A stretch of 64,000 nt of DNA from Siphlonurus alternatus (Eukaryota; Arthropoda; Insecta; Ephemeroptera; Siphlonuridae), in NCBI GenBank assembly GCA_949825025.1, contig OX463779.1, positions 31,628,359 to 31,692,358 on the forward strand, given 5' to 3'. The notes beneath the pieces are model-generated. The model was not told the DNA's origin. It made no database searches and worked only from the letters and a program-made list of their open reading frames with translations. Below, piece by piece: positions 1 to 11,425 of the stretch. Numbering within the stretch: position 1 is the first letter of the stretch; every line of letters starts with the position of its first letter. A program made the position numbers and the translations under genes.

Positions 1-63
1 TGCATACTTTGCCCCTATTCTAATAATCCCTTCAGAGTCCCCAAATTTGAGTTTAAAAAGTTG
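1..63 (+). pseudogene. Relic of LCCL-like tail, cut by window edge
   Basis: The first ~63 bases align by eye with 4135-4203, the 3' end of the LCCL-like relic: both start TGCAT, share a TTGCCCC-type block, an ATTCTA..ATAATCCC block and a following AAATTTGA block. In one + frame it reads AYFAPILIIPSE, comparable to IVAPYSIIIPLE at 4176. The upstream domain would lie outside the window. A weaker echo (GCATACTTT..TCTTAATAATTC) occurs at about 720. It may be the edge of a dispersed repeat rather than a gene copy. Confidence 0.3.
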
Positions 64-1590
64 AAACTTAAGTCAAACTTATTTTTAATATGTACTCTAT
101 CATAATATAGTAGTTAAATTAAAATTTGAGTTTTAAGAGAATTCCCCATTATAATGATGCTATTATGTAAACCTCAGGACAGCATTAACTTTACCTCTAT
201 AACCTGGTTTACTGATGAAGTAGTTAAATGAGATGCAGATTTACAATTTTGGGATAACAGAACATCCAGTGTAGCAATCCTAAAAAGTTGAAGAACATGA
301 CCACGTTTCCATGAACAACTGACAATAGCCACAAACAGAGCAGCGGTAAAGTTCATGGCTCGAAATGAGTACCACTGGACAGCATGAACTTACCCCTGCT
401 TTGCTTGTGGGAGTTATTACACAGTTACATATTTCATATTTTATAGCACCGTGATTGTGGATTTGAACATTTTTGGAGTGGTATCAGTCAGAGATAACGT
501 TCAATTGTCCCTTTAGGTGTCCATAAGAGAGAGATCTAAGCTGATTTTTTTATTTTTTATTTGCTTTGTTATACTACTATTTTATGTTAACTCTACATTT
601 TATGTATAATTATTATTACATTTCATTTTATTATTACTAATTTATTTTAATTAATAAATAATTAATAATATTAGTTTCAGAAAACTTCATTCGAAACTTA
701 ATTGCGGTGCACGAGAAGTTGCATACTTTACAGTTACAATCTTAATAATTCGTCAGCTCGCATGCAGCGTACTTGGGACATATCATTTAATTCCCATGGA
801 AATGTTTTGCGTACTTCAAAAATCCCTGCGTTCAGGTCTCCAAACTTTTTTTTTTTTTTTTCTTTTTCTTTTGAAGTTAAATTCTTGCAAAGAAGATGCT
901 CTGGAATTATTCCGTAAAACTTTTCTATCTTCTTGGTAAAAGATAATGAACTTTTCTTTCTTTAAAAGTTTTATTTCATTTGAGTTTCATTTAGCTGGAG
1001 ATATTGCACCTCAAAATTTTGTATTACCGTAAGTCTTACTTGCGCTTGTGATATTAAGGGTAATGTGAGTTTGATGTAGCCGCCATACGAATAATTCGTA
1101 TCAAGACAGCAGCGCCGTACCATTGCGGTGAAATGTAGAAGCTTTTATAAAGATAGAAAAAAGTAACAAAAAAAAAAGAAATTTATATAAAAATTTACTT
1201 TTCTCTTTTGCTTTGCTACAATTTTCTCTGTGTTTTTAATCAGCAAAAACAATTATTATAAATTTCTTAGATTTTAGAAAAGTACAAAACAAGAACAAAA
1301 CAAAATTTGGTGTTATACTAGAATTACACTTACAACTTCTTCATGCATTAATTCTATATCAGAAGAAAGAATTAAGATTAAACATATATTGATAAGAATT
1401 TATGAATTGTACTGATAAGATTAAAATAAAAATAATAAAACTGATTTTAATTTTATATAAATTTAATTATACAAGTTTAATGTTTGTTGATGAAAATTGT
1501 GGACATTTTTATAATGGGCAATTCGAGCAACTTTGTTTGATGTATTGAACTAACTAGGCTTTAAACTTGGTACGTAGATTCGCGCCAGTC
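64..1590. other. AT-rich non-coding stretch
   Basis: No credible gene is visible. A 69-codon open stretch on the minus strand (about 174-380) has no recognisable motif and no splice context that I trust. Homopolymer T (846-860) and many short A/T runs are present. Composition looks like intron or intergenic DNA. Confidence 0.5.
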
Positions 1591-1594
1591 AGCT

Positions 1595-1812
1595 CTTTGG
1601 CATTTTGAGTTCCCGTCGTCGTCGCTCTCTCGCTCCCTCGTTTGCGTTATCGCCTCCTCGTAGCTCGCTCCTCTCGCAGCTGCACGGGGCCGAGTCGAGC
1701 AAAGTGGAACCCAACTCAGTACGGGCAGGCTGGTATAACAGTGGCCGCCGCGCTGTTTTCCTCATACCGCGCACTACCAACCCCGTACAACGCTGCAACC
1801 CGCTTTACCATC
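1595..1812. promoter_or_regulatory. GC-rich island, candidate cis-regulatory element
   Basis: About 200 bp of GC-rich, CpG-containing sequence (CGTCGTCG, CTCGCTCC, GCCGCCGCG) stands out sharply from AT-rich flanks. Frames on both strands are open only because stop codons are rare at this composition. No protein motif is seen. It is the first of a long series of such islands upstream of the tara-like gene; a regulatory role is inference. Confidence 0.35.
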
Positions 1813-2384
1813 ACGTAGATTCTTAATAAGCGCAATCTAATTAAACTTAAAACTAAAATAAATAAATTATAATGGAAAATATAATGCATAAATCTAATTT
1901 TTTTAGATTAACATTATTTTATATAGGGGATATTACAGCTTGATTTAGAAGGGTTTTTTTATAGTTGGTATTTCTATTATAAGGTAACATCGATTCTTTT
2001 CATTGCATGGTGGCGCCTTCTTCGGAGGAGAGGATGAAATCATTTTTATTTTTTCCCCCCTTCTCTATTGCTGCCCTTACTTGATACTCGGGACTGGAGC
2101 AGAGCCAGATCACTTCAATTTTTCAAGAAATATGACAACGTAACTTTTTTTTTTTTTTTCCTGTTATATTTCTTCTTCTTTTTTTTTTCTTTTTTTAGTT
2201 TGTCCCTATCTCACTTTTGTCAGATAGAAAATAAAGCTCTTCTAAACATGCAACAAGTGACAAAAATTATATGTAATATATATTATTTTCTTTAATACAT
2301 TATTAAGGATATAAAGATTTATAATTGAATTTTATGAATAATAAAACAATTCATCATATTTTTATAATTTATTGATTCTTTTGG

Positions 2385-2780
2385 AGAACGTTACTGGCGG
2401 GGAAACAGTTCTCCAGAAGTTCCCGGGCACCGTGCTCTCATTTTCCCATGATCTGAACGTGGATCTCTCGCACTCCAGACAGTGGTGGCACCCGTCCTCG
2501 GTGGACGTTCTAGGGGAGGCTCTAGTGCTGTTGTGGGTCTACAAAGTTCTCTCGGTGCTCTGTGCTAGTGCGACGAGGTGCAGTAGCAGCAAGCACAGTA
2601 CGAGGGGAAACACATACAGATGAAGGGGAATGAAGCTGCAACCTGGTTGGTTCGTTACTTTACGAGTTCGATCAATGGCAACCAACCCCATTGCTAGAAT
2701 CCCGCCAGAAAAACAAGCGAGAGAGAGAGAGAGAACGCTGCGCTGCGCGTCACCGGCAACCAAGGGTAACAAAAAAGAGT
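2385..2780. promoter_or_regulatory. GC-richer island with GGCAAC motifs
   Basis: A mixed-complexity island with no convincing coding frame. It contains a short GA run (2718-2733) and two copies of the RFX-like half-site GGCAAC (about 2678 and 2755). A pyrimidine-rich stretch follows. Candidate regulatory element only. Confidence 0.3.
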
Positions 2781-2939
2781 AAAAAATATAAGAACTCCTT
2801 TTTTTATATATATTATTTTTATTCTCTCTCTCTTTTACGAAGCGAGCTTGAATATTGCTTCTCTCTCACCCTACTTCTAATACTACCTCTACATCTACAA
2901 ACACACCAACTTTTCAACCACCTCTAAAACTTTCCAATA

Positions 2940-3560
2940 TCAAACCATAATTTTTATATAGGGATAAATGGATAATTATAATTAACAAAGTTTTTAAGTG
3001 TTAATTTGCATTTTTCAATTATATTATTTTTTCTGTATAATATAATTATATTATATATTTACATAGTTATTTATGTTACCTATTTTACTTAATTTAAATA
3101 TTATAGTGTATGCAAAATATTAAATTTCTAATAAAAATTCCATCAATATTTTTCTGCGGCAAAATAAACAAGCCTTGGGCTCCATACTTTACAATTAAGA
3201 TGAACATCCCTGTTTACGTAATATTACGTAATACACCCTTTAACAATTTATGTTGGAATTTATAAAAGGGCTTTTATTTCAATACAAGCTATTTTGTTAG
3301 TACTTAATGTTAGATTATCCATGCCTTGAAATAAAGGGTTTAAATGTTTAAATAAATGTTTCGAAATTTGATTATAGAGATTTTTTTCTCTTAATTTTGA
3401 GTTTTAAATTATTTTTGCTAAAAACTGACATCATTACATAATATATAATACATATTATGCATCGTCCAAAAATTGGAATATGAGGAAAAAAATTAAATCA
3501 GTATAGATTTTTTTTCACTGATTTCGACTGTAATTATCTGATAATAAAACAAATAAAGTA
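2940..3560. other. AT-rich stretch, nothing recognised
   Basis: Very AT-rich, with short palindromes of the TATAATTATATTATA kind and no open frame of interest. I see no repeat boundary and no RNA gene. Confidence 0.4.
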
Positions 3561-3598
3561 AATCACCCTGCATGAACACTCAATGAGGAAGTACACCT

Positions 3599-4176
3599 CA
3601 AGACAAATCTTTTGTTGTTACCCCTGACTGTTTTACATGGACGCTGTAAATCCAGTACGATATAGGAGTTAATGTTTTGAAATTTTGGGGGTGGATTAGG
3701 GAAGAAATTGCTAAATCCATTACCGAAGAAGTTAAGTTCAATATGCACGCCTCCACAGTGACACACTCCAGAAATGGTGCAAGGGTAACGAAAGTTTTGT
3801 CTGGAGATGTATACATTATATAATTATACGTATCGAAGGAAACGTATAAAGTGTATATTCATCGGCCTTATGGGTGACGTCATAAAAGAATTTTGGCATC
3901 AATGTTTGAGTGATGAGAACATGAGTCACATCAATTGATGTCCACTTCACAAATTCAATAGACATCGTTGCCGTTATATACGATGTTTCAACAAGACAAT
4001 TTACAATCTTTACATGTTCCCTTCGGTACCATGACATTATGACATGTACTGTACCAAACAGAAATTGTATGCTGCATGGCTCAAGAATATATAACGACGA
4101 CACAGTTTGCTCATATGCTCCATGGCACGCAGGTTGCATTGTTGCCCCTTATTCTATAATAATCCCTTTAGAATAA
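3599..4176 (+). pseudogene. Decayed LCCL-like domain gene fragment
   Basis: Seen: three adjacent + strand segments in different frames read like parts of one protein. Frame A covers 3599-3877, with TAA at 3647 and 3821. Frame B covers 3870-3938 (MGDVIKEFWHQC...). Frame C is open from 3925 to the TAA at 4174-4176, 83 codons. Frame C contains GSRIYNDDTVCSYAPWHAG, preceded by paired cysteines. Known: LCCL domains (Limulus factor C, cochlin, DCBLD) carry a core of the type G-x-IY-x-DD-S-x-C-x-A-A-x-HAG after a CP..C motif; this matches at most conserved positions. Stops and frame changes suggest a relic, although small exons separated by short introns cannot be ruled out. A CRE palindrome lies at 3875-3882. 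The minus strand is also partly open (3816-4139), which I take as a shadow. Confidence 0.42.
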
Positions 4177-4211
4177 CCCAATTTGACTTAAAAACCCTGA
4201 AAAACTCCTAT

Positions 4212-4359
4212 CAGGCTCGGACTGGGAGGTTACATAGGGGCCAGTAAAAGCCATATAGACATTACAGACAGTAGAGGCCACTTTTTGTATACCTCTGTGT
4301 TAAAAAGTGGAGAGGCCATCAGGGATCCCTGACCCAGCCTTATGGCCAGTCCGAGACTG
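4212..4359. mobile_element. hAT-type MITE, complete, 148 bp
   Basis: The termini are inverted repeats: CAGGCTCGGACTGG on the left and CCAGTCCGAGACTG on the right. It is flanked by a perfect 8-bp target site duplication, ACTCCTAT, at 4204-4211 and 4360-4367. A CAG start and an 8-bp duplication are diagnostic of hAT transposition. The interior is non-coding. It lies just 3' of the LCCL-like relic. Confidence 0.9.
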
Positions 4360-4519
4360 ACTCCTATCAAATTACTGATCAAACAATGACCATTATAACA
4401 GAGTAAATTAATTATTTCCTTTCTAAAGGTGCAATTTTATGCTTTTGTATATGATCTAAACTATCAGGGGTAATTAATGCAGGATGCCCAATATTTAGAT
4501 TTGTTACATCTTTCTTTCC

Positions 4520-4813
4520 ATGTATAGTGTTAATGTTAATCCAATATCCCATGATTACAAAACTCTAAACACAAGATGCAGAACTCTATATATTAAGCAC
4601 AAATGGCCAACGTTGCATGTATGTGACTGTGATAACTTTATGAAAATGATGTACAAAACTCCCGAATTGCATTCAAACATAGAACGTAACGTTGTCATCA
4701 AAATAAATGGTATCATCCTTGAGATATACCACATACCATGGCCATTCGTTCCATATCAGCCTTTTGATAGAGAATTATACATTGCAGAATATCAGAAAGC
4801 AAACATGCCCTAA
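4520..4813 (+). CDS. Unassigned 97-codon open frame
   Basis: An ATG-started frame of 97 codons ending in TAA, which is long for this AT-rich region. The product has a cysteine pair (CDCDNF), a mixed middle and an aromatic/proline-rich C-terminus (YHIPWPFVPYQPFDREL). I recognise no family. A possible acceptor (TTAATGCAG) lies about 35 bp upstream. It could be a terminal exon, a transposon-derived fragment or chance. It sits on the same strand as the LCCL-like relic, beyond the hAT MITE. Confidence 0.25.
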   Translation: MYSVNVNPISHDYKTLNTRCRTLYIKHKWPTLHVCDCDNFMKMMYKTPELHSNIERNVVIKINGIILEIYHIPWPFVPYQPFDRELYIAEYQKANMP

Positions 4814-5104
4814 ACCAGTATATACAGTATATAATTATAATGATGTTCGATGTTACTGATATTATAGTCTCTGCTAGTCTATATTATAGGATGCTAAGTC
4901 TCTGTCACTTAAACTAAACATTTTTAAGTAAGAAAATGAAACTAAGGGTTGTATTAATGATCAGAATTTCATATTTTATTACTTTAGATTATATTTTTCA
5001 TGCTTGGAAATTGCATCTTCACCCAATAGCATCACTGTGTAAATGATACTCCTTTGCAAATATGTATCAAAGTAAAATTAGCATTAAATTCAGAATATTA
5101 CTAA

Positions 5105-5468
5105 AATTTAAATAATTATGGTAAAAATCTATTGAATTTTGGGACTCCTGTATATTTTTCCTTTAAATTACTATTGGATTTGCAAACCTATATTAAGTAT
5201 GTGCATGAAAGTGCTAAGACTGTTATAACAGAGGAGGATGTCAATTTAATACTGCACGAACAAAATTAGCCAAAATTGACTTCTTTCCTTCAAATTTTTA
5301 ATTTATCTCACAATTTGCAATTGGTTTAGAATGGTCGTTATTCCTTGCTATATTATATTGCAGAGTTGCAATCACGATGTCCAATTCGCATGGCGTCATA
5401 AAGTTAGTGCGAACCTGTATATTGTGGTAACTGCAAGAACTACGTGCGTCTGGCGAGGATTGCTGTAA
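5105..5468 (+). other. Short open frames, possible exon relics
   Basis: Two short + strand frames look more protein-like than their surroundings: 5105-5269 (54 codons, mixed charge, ending ILHEQN) and 5331-5468 (45 codons, containing SCNHDVQFAW). They are in different frames. An acceptor-like TATATTGCAG precedes 5364. I see no domain, and the neighbouring frame across 5331-5420 is also open, so protein-likeness here is weak evidence. Confidence 0.15.
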
Positions 5469-5629
5469 TGATTAACATTGTAAAATCATGTAAATGCTCT
5501 GTCAGTAGCCACAGCATAATTTTACAGAAATGACAACACCATAATTAGTTGTCAAATACTTTGGGACAAATATAAAAAAATATTTCAACTTCGTAAGTGA
5601 TTTCTTTCCTATAAAAAAATTGATAATTT

Positions 5630-5950
5630 TTGTTATTCTCCCCATGCTATATAGGTATTGCCGTATCCTCGATGCAAAGAGCAAAATTTTCAGACGTCAG
5701 CGCCATCTCTTGGTCCTTTATGTCCTCTATTTCCAGCAATTTTTCAGTTCATCAAGCAACTACATTTTGGAGCAAAGGTAGTTTCATAGTTTTTGCTATG
5801 CTGAAAGGTGAAATTATCTCATCAAGGTTATCCAAGATGGTTGCCATATTAGTTTACAGCAAGTGCGCAATTCACACCATGCATGGAACTCGAAGTCACA
5901 ATGAAAAAAGACTTCAGGCTCATCTCAGAGTTCAAAATCTTCTCAAGTGA
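5630..5950 (+). other. Open frame of uncertain strand and status
   Basis: The + strand is open for about 106 codons. The opposite strand also reads plausibly over the same interval, starting at an ATG near 5847, but with a TGATGA double stop. No domain is recognised on either strand. AT content is a little lower than in the surroundings. I would not annotate a gene without transcript support. Confidence 0.15.
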
Positions 5951-5959
5951 AAATAATAC

Positions 5960-7215
5960 TAATCGTTTACTATTTACTATTATTGTATTAATAATATATT
6001 GATTCTCTTGCAGTCCTGCTTACACTTAAACTGCAGTTTTCTAAAACATCAATTTAAATACGTTATATGTTTGTACCCATAAAAGGTAAAACTTCGCCTA
6101 AATGTTTTTCAGTGCACCTTTTTAAATAAATATTCTTTAACATATGGCATTTTTTGATAAATGAAATTAGAAAATAGCATGCACATTGTCCATTGTAGTT
6201 GTAATTGATGAAAAAATACATACCAACACTTATATTTAATGCTAAAAGAAATAATTGTCAACTATGGCTATATAGCAATTAAAGTACCATTCTGAATATC
6301 CCGAGGTGTACTACACTAATGTCATATTTAGTTTGACTTTCGTCGAATATGTAAAATCTTCCGCAATTGGTAGAGAGTTTGTAAGGAGCATCCTCATTGG
6401 TGGAAAACAAGTCGAGAACTCTCGAACATACACGAAAAAAAAAATAATTATCACAGGAGTGTAGATTTAGTAAGATTTAATTATTTTACAAATATTAACT
6501 TGTGACGTTTTACCGTTTTACCTCACCATGCATGATATTATATACAATTAATGATTTACTATCAATTGCTGTTCATTCATAATTAATTAATTTAACATAA
6601 TCTCCAATTAAAATATAATTTTATGTAAATTCCTACTTTTTGAAGTTCTAAGAAAAAAAATACATAAATTTTACAAATATTCTCAATGTTAGTCCACACA
6701 AAAAGTTTGTTTTGCTTGTGACGAGTGGATGATAATGTTGAGACCAAGAGGGGGGGGTATTTTCACAATGACGTAAGCAGAGGAAGTAATGGCATTACCG
6801 AGTTGGTACAGTAATGAGTAAAGAGAGGGAGACGCAATATTTTACCTGCTAGCACTAGAACTTCGCTGTCTCGCCACCATAGCGCTGTCAAACACAACAT
6901 AATGACAATATGCATTTTTTTTTCTTTCTCATTATTGCTGTACATGAAAACCCAACTCTAGTTAAAGATAATTAAGTTTAATAAAAAAAAGAAGATTGCC
7001 TTGTACTCGGTTCGAGTCCCAAGATTTTTTTATGCATGGTATATTAAAGAAGCCTTGAAATTAAATTATATTATTATATATTATATAACATTTAATACAT
7101 AAAAAATCAAAATATTTATATAATATAAGAATTATTAAAGTGTGTATATTTTTTTACTAAGGCTTTTTAGCTTGATAAAGTAAAAAAGAAAAATCACATA
7201 ATTCATCCCCCTTAG

Positions 7216-7218
<3 letters not shown>
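5960..7218. other. AT-rich stretch, no gene seen
   Basis: Mostly AT-rich and unstructured. A G run lies at 6750-6757. GGTTCGAGTCCC at about 7010 resembles a pol III B box, but no A box or cloverleaf lies upstream. No open frame is supported. Confidence 0.4.

Positions 7219-7304
<86 letters not shown>
7219..7304. repeat. (TC)n microsatellite, 86 bp
   Basis: Uninterrupted TC/CT dinucleotide array. It is followed by a GC-richer segment (7305-7565) that holds a CRE palindrome at 7407-7414 and ends in a 29-bp A run (7537-7565). Confidence 0.95.
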
Positions 7305-7308
<4 letters not shown>

Positions 7309-7406
7309 GCTGCTACTGCGTGCTATCAGTTTTGTTCCCCCCCTAATGGTGGCAGCAGCAGCGTAGGAGCGAGGTATATAACAGGCACAAACGTTCCCCC
7401 CATCAG

Positions 7407-7414
7407 TGACGTCA
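7407..7414. promoter_or_regulatory. CRE palindrome TGACGTCA
   Basis: Exact CREB/ATF-type site. It is one of 16 in the window. The full set starts at 3875, 7407, 15464, 20001, 23944, 30625, 30676, 32792, 38687, 38895, 44626, 45514, 49099, 50615, 50948 and 57629. Binding is not shown by sequence alone. Confidence 0.5.
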
Positions 7415-7789
7415 GCGAAATGTTTTTTTGGGGGAGCAAAAAGGGAGAGAAAAAGAGGAGAGAGTTAAAAAGGGACAGAGGGGAGAATGAAACTGGGGAA
7501 GTTTGCGTGTGGGGTGAGAAAAACTCATGAGGGTACAAAAAAAAAAAAAAAAAAAAAAAAAAAAAGCGCGCGAGGACAGAGAAAATTTTCAAAACTTTTA
7601 AAAAATATCAAAAATATACTTTCAATATTTTTATTTAAAAAATAATAAAATCAGAATATTTTATTTTTTTAATTTTTCAAAGAAAGAATTTTTATATCTA
7701 CGTTCCCATACTATAATATAGGTGTAGGTGTTGATGGCCTGAGGCTTGAAGTCAGTTTCCAAGCTTGCCGTCTGACTACTATCCTGCTT

Positions 7790-7925
7790 TACAAGGCTAG
7801 CCTGTTTTTGTGGGCATCGAGAGAGCGCGAGCACCACCAGCTTCACAGACGGCGCGGAGAACGGGACGCCACAGCAACGAGTCCGTCCACCGCTCCTTGC
7901 TTCACCTTCTCCCTCTTTCCTCCAA
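7790..7925. promoter_or_regulatory. GC-rich island
   Basis: A short CpG-containing island (GGCGCGGAGAACGGGACG) between AT-rich flanks. It is followed by an A/G-rich low-complexity tract (7928-7985). No coding evidence. Confidence 0.3.
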
Positions 7926-7989
7926 CAAAGAATAAAAATAATAATAATAAAAAAAAGGAGAAGAAGAAGAAGAAAAAAAAAAGGAGTAC

Positions 7990-9590
7990 ATTTTATACAG
8001 CAAAGTAGGGGAAAATAAATATATATATATAACGTGACAGAGAACCAAGTTAGGGGAAAATTTTGTAGTTAAGGCTGAGACCGCTAGAGCATGCGCTCTA
8101 AAGTATAATCACAAATTAAAATAAAAAATGTTATAAAGTCTCCACCCACAACATTTCTGATTGGTTGAAACATAAAAATAAAGATATTCGCGGGAAATAC
8201 TGCAATTTTTTAAGTTTAAAATGTTTTAGGCCTCTCTTATATTATATACAGACTATATAGAGTGAAAAAAAGAATATATATAGAAGTTGAAAAGAGAGAA
8301 AATATTATATTATGGTATATAATCAGAGAAATTCAGAGAGAAAATTTATGTTATTAAAATATTTATAGTTTTTAATATACATGTACATTTTATACAAAAA
8401 CATTAATTCAGATTAAAATTATTCATATATTAAATTTGCTTAAATACCGTAATGCTCAATGCATTAGTTAATCATTCAATACCAATATTATAACATGCAT
8501 TTAATTATATAGTATGTTTTTTTAGTGTAATTATTACATTTTTTATTTCTATATATTTGTTAATGAAAAAATATTTTAAAGCAATGATGACACGATTAAT
8601 TCCTATTCTTTTTTTAAATTTCAATTAAAAATAGAAATAACGTAAGAAAATAAATATCAAATCAAAAAATATTTAAACGCAACGTTGGTCTTGTAGTTTA
8701 GTTTGAAATTATTTTCTATTAATCAAGTTTATAGAACATATTGTACTCAAGTTCAAAATAATAACTCAATACATTATATATGTACGTATATTTTATGTTG
8801 CACTGATATTAAATTATACTAGTAAAATGTATCCAAAATCTTAACACCAAAGTTTTTAATTTTAAAAGCATAAAAAATATAGAAAGAACCCCATTGAAAA
8901 AATAATAATTTGTAATCAAAATTTATATTGGGCTGATATTATGTGTATTTGTATACTTTATTATTTTACAGAAAAAGAATTTTACTGATATTTCTCCCAA
9001 CTCATTAAAATTGTAAAAAAATACTTTACATTCCATATTCCAAAATCTACATGTAATCTTTCAATAAACTCAATTATAGTCTCATCACTACAATACAACA
9101 GAGCTTCATCGTGTATGTTTCCGTATCCCTTCGCCTCGGGTTCGAGTCAACGAGGAAAGATGTGTCACTTCAACAATCAAGGTTTCTTCCAAAAACATCA
9201 ATAGACTTTTCAAGCACGCCAATAATTCCTTCTTGCACCATGCACTTTTGATAGCATGCAGATTTTATTAAAAGTACAAACTTACCGCCATCTATTGATG
9301 ATAAATAATTATCCAAGAGACCAAAATTGAATAAATTTTTATATATAATTATATAGACTTTCCTGGGGGAAAATTTTCTCTATAAGCTACCTGCATGTTA
9401 GAAAATGTAATTTTTTTCTCTGTAACTATATATTAAAGCTATTAATTTGAAACCATCCCCCCCCCCCCCATTTAAGGGTCTTCTGAAAATAAATCAAGAA
9501 CTGATCAATGAATGACGAACTTGTTTTCCTTTAAAAATTTCTTTGCTCCAAAAAAGCAATTTCGATTTTTTTTTTTTTTTTTTACATATA
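7990..9590. other. AT-rich stretch, no gene seen
   Basis: Long AT-rich non-coding DNA. Minor landmarks are GGGTTCGAGTCAA at about 9138 (a B-box-like core without a tRNA fold) and a C run at 9460-9470. A CGCCATCTATTG segment at about 9288 resembles a CTCF-type half core. No element boundaries are visible. Confidence 0.4.
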
Positions 9591-9592
9591 GG

Positions 9593-9802
9593 TTTGTATA
9601 TGTGGCAAAATCAGCTGATGACTTGAAGCCTCTATTATGTAAAAATTCTGAACATTTTGTAGTTTTGAGCGAAGCAAGAAAAGGATCCCAAAAGTATTTC
9701 AACATGTGTGAAGAAATCCACAAATTGATTGAAAACATGAGTGTCAGGGGTAGCATCCACATGCTGTTCCAAAATGATAAAATTATACTTGTAAAATTAT
9801 AA
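9593..9802 (+). CDS. Possible 3'-terminal exon, unassigned
   Basis: A 17-bp T tract followed by ACATATAG looks like a strong 3' splice site. From there one frame is open for about 69 codons to TAA at 9800-9802. The peptide is hydrophilic and mixed (AKSADDLKPLLCKNSEHF, then KYFNMCEEIHKLIENM) and reads as ordinary globular protein. No upstream exon is identified and no family is recognised. Alternatives are a fragment of a mobile element or chance. Confidence 0.28.
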   Translation, partial: FVYVAKSADDLKPLLCKNSEHFVVLSEARKGSQKYFNMCEEIHKLIENMSVRGSIHMLFQNDKIILVKL

Positions 9803-10129
9803 ATTACATAACTTGAGATTGAAAATCTTAATTAATAGAAAAGAAAAAAGAAAAAGAAATTACGACTTGACTTCCCAATTTGCCTCGTAAATATTTTAAT
9901 CCAATTCATGAATAAAAATCAATAAATATCCATCAACAAAACAATTCCACGATTGCTTTTATATATCCACACAAACATCAGATACAATAATATTAAAGAC
10001 AACCATATTTAAAATTATCAATATGATAATCCTTTGCTACAAAAAAAAATCCATTAATGCGACCCATATATTAAAAACTAGTGATTATAATCAACCATTT
10101 CTCACGTATATATATGAAGTTATGCAGAC

Positions 10130-10300
10130 TGCGAAGTAATCATCTCTGCGAGCACTTAGCGCCTCGCTCGGGGGTCCGGGGGAGGGGACATAAATCGCGA
10201 CACAGCCGCGGTAATGAGCAGTACAAGACGGGGCTATTCTCGGACCCCTCACTGCGTCACTCAGGTATTCAGAGGAACCCCCTGAGGTATGCGAACACGT
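10130..10300. promoter_or_regulatory. GC-rich island
   Basis: CpG-rich segment (GCGCCTCGCTCGGGGGTCCG, CACAGCCGCGG) just left of the TIR element. Frames are open on both strands with no domain. Candidate regulatory island. Confidence 0.3.
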
Positions 10301-10835
10301 GGTTGCAATCAAATCACTCCAATCAAAAGACATCCTCTCAATATATGCACTGAAAAAACAGTTGACAGTCTTTGAACTGTTAGTACAAATTCTACAGTAT
10401 TCCTGTTAAATATAAACTAGTTCTGTGTTAAATTCAACAGTTCCAAACACTGTTAAGCGAGGACTGTCAAAATCAACAGTCTCTACCCTGTTAAATATCA
10501 ATGTACGCAGTTGCATTGTAAGATTTAGCATTTCAATGCGTAAAAGTTGCATTTTACTCTGTTAAAAGGGAAGTACGTTTTACGGTGTAACTTTTAACCG
10601 TGCGAAATTGTTGGAAATTAAATGTTAGAATATGTAAAAAGCAAAGTAACAGTTTGGCAATGTGTAAGCATACATTCAACGTTAGAAACTTTGTAACATT
10701 TTGAACTTTCAACGGTTACATTAATTTTAACACATCTACTCTGCAAAAATTAAACGTTTTACCACGTTATAAAATGACCGTTATTTCTGCGCGACAGACA
10801 CGTTTTGGTCATTTCCTGTTTCAATCTGCAGGCGT

Positions 10836-11425
10836 CAGTTCAGTTCTTGTTGTGCTCTCTCTGTGAAATGTATTCTGGATCATCAATGGTAAGTTTAATT
10901 AATATTTTACTTCCTATAATGTTATGTCATTCGTTGTTTTAATAATTGTGTTAATATTTTAAGACACGTGCGGTCAGCAATACTGCGTGCCGGAGTGTTT
11001 TCGAGGCAAATTCACACGGCCGACGATATTCGAACCGTTGAGGAGCGATGAGGGCTATAACGCTACACGTGCATAATTTTTGGTAAGTTGAAGGATTACT
11101 TGCCATAAATTTGCAATAATACTAATGCTAGAACTGTGCATTTTTATAGTTGACGTCCATGTGGGGATTATGCATCAGACTGAACGTCTAGCGAATGCAG
11201 TCCAGATTACAACCACCCTTGTGCTACCACCACTTCCCCGAACGGCCATTCAAACTACCCAGATGGAAAGGAAACCCAGAATTGACCCTCAAGATGATGC
11301 TCCTTTACGTCAGTTGTTGAGTATAATAGTGTAAAAATAGAGTTCAAGTGTGACAAATTTCCATCTTCACCTCATTCACAAAATTTATAATGTTTTTAAT
11401 GTACAAATAAAGTGATCTAATATTG
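10836..11425 (+). other. Candidate three-exon mini-gene inside the TIR element
   Basis: Seen: a TCAGTT initiator-like motif at 10835-10840. Exon 1 runs to 10888 and is followed by GTAAGT. An acceptor TTTTAAG ends at 10963. Exon 2 is 10964-11082, followed by GTAAGT. An acceptor TTTTTATAG ends at 11149. Exon 3 then runs to AATAAA at 11406-11411. An ATG at 10868 in exon 1 continues in frame into exon 2 for 32 codons, to TGA at 11039-11041. A second frame, open from 11125 to 11334, covers much of exon 3 (LPPLPRTAIQTTQMERKPR). No domain is recognised. It could be a captured host-gene fragment or a non-coding transcript of the element. Confidence 0.4.
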
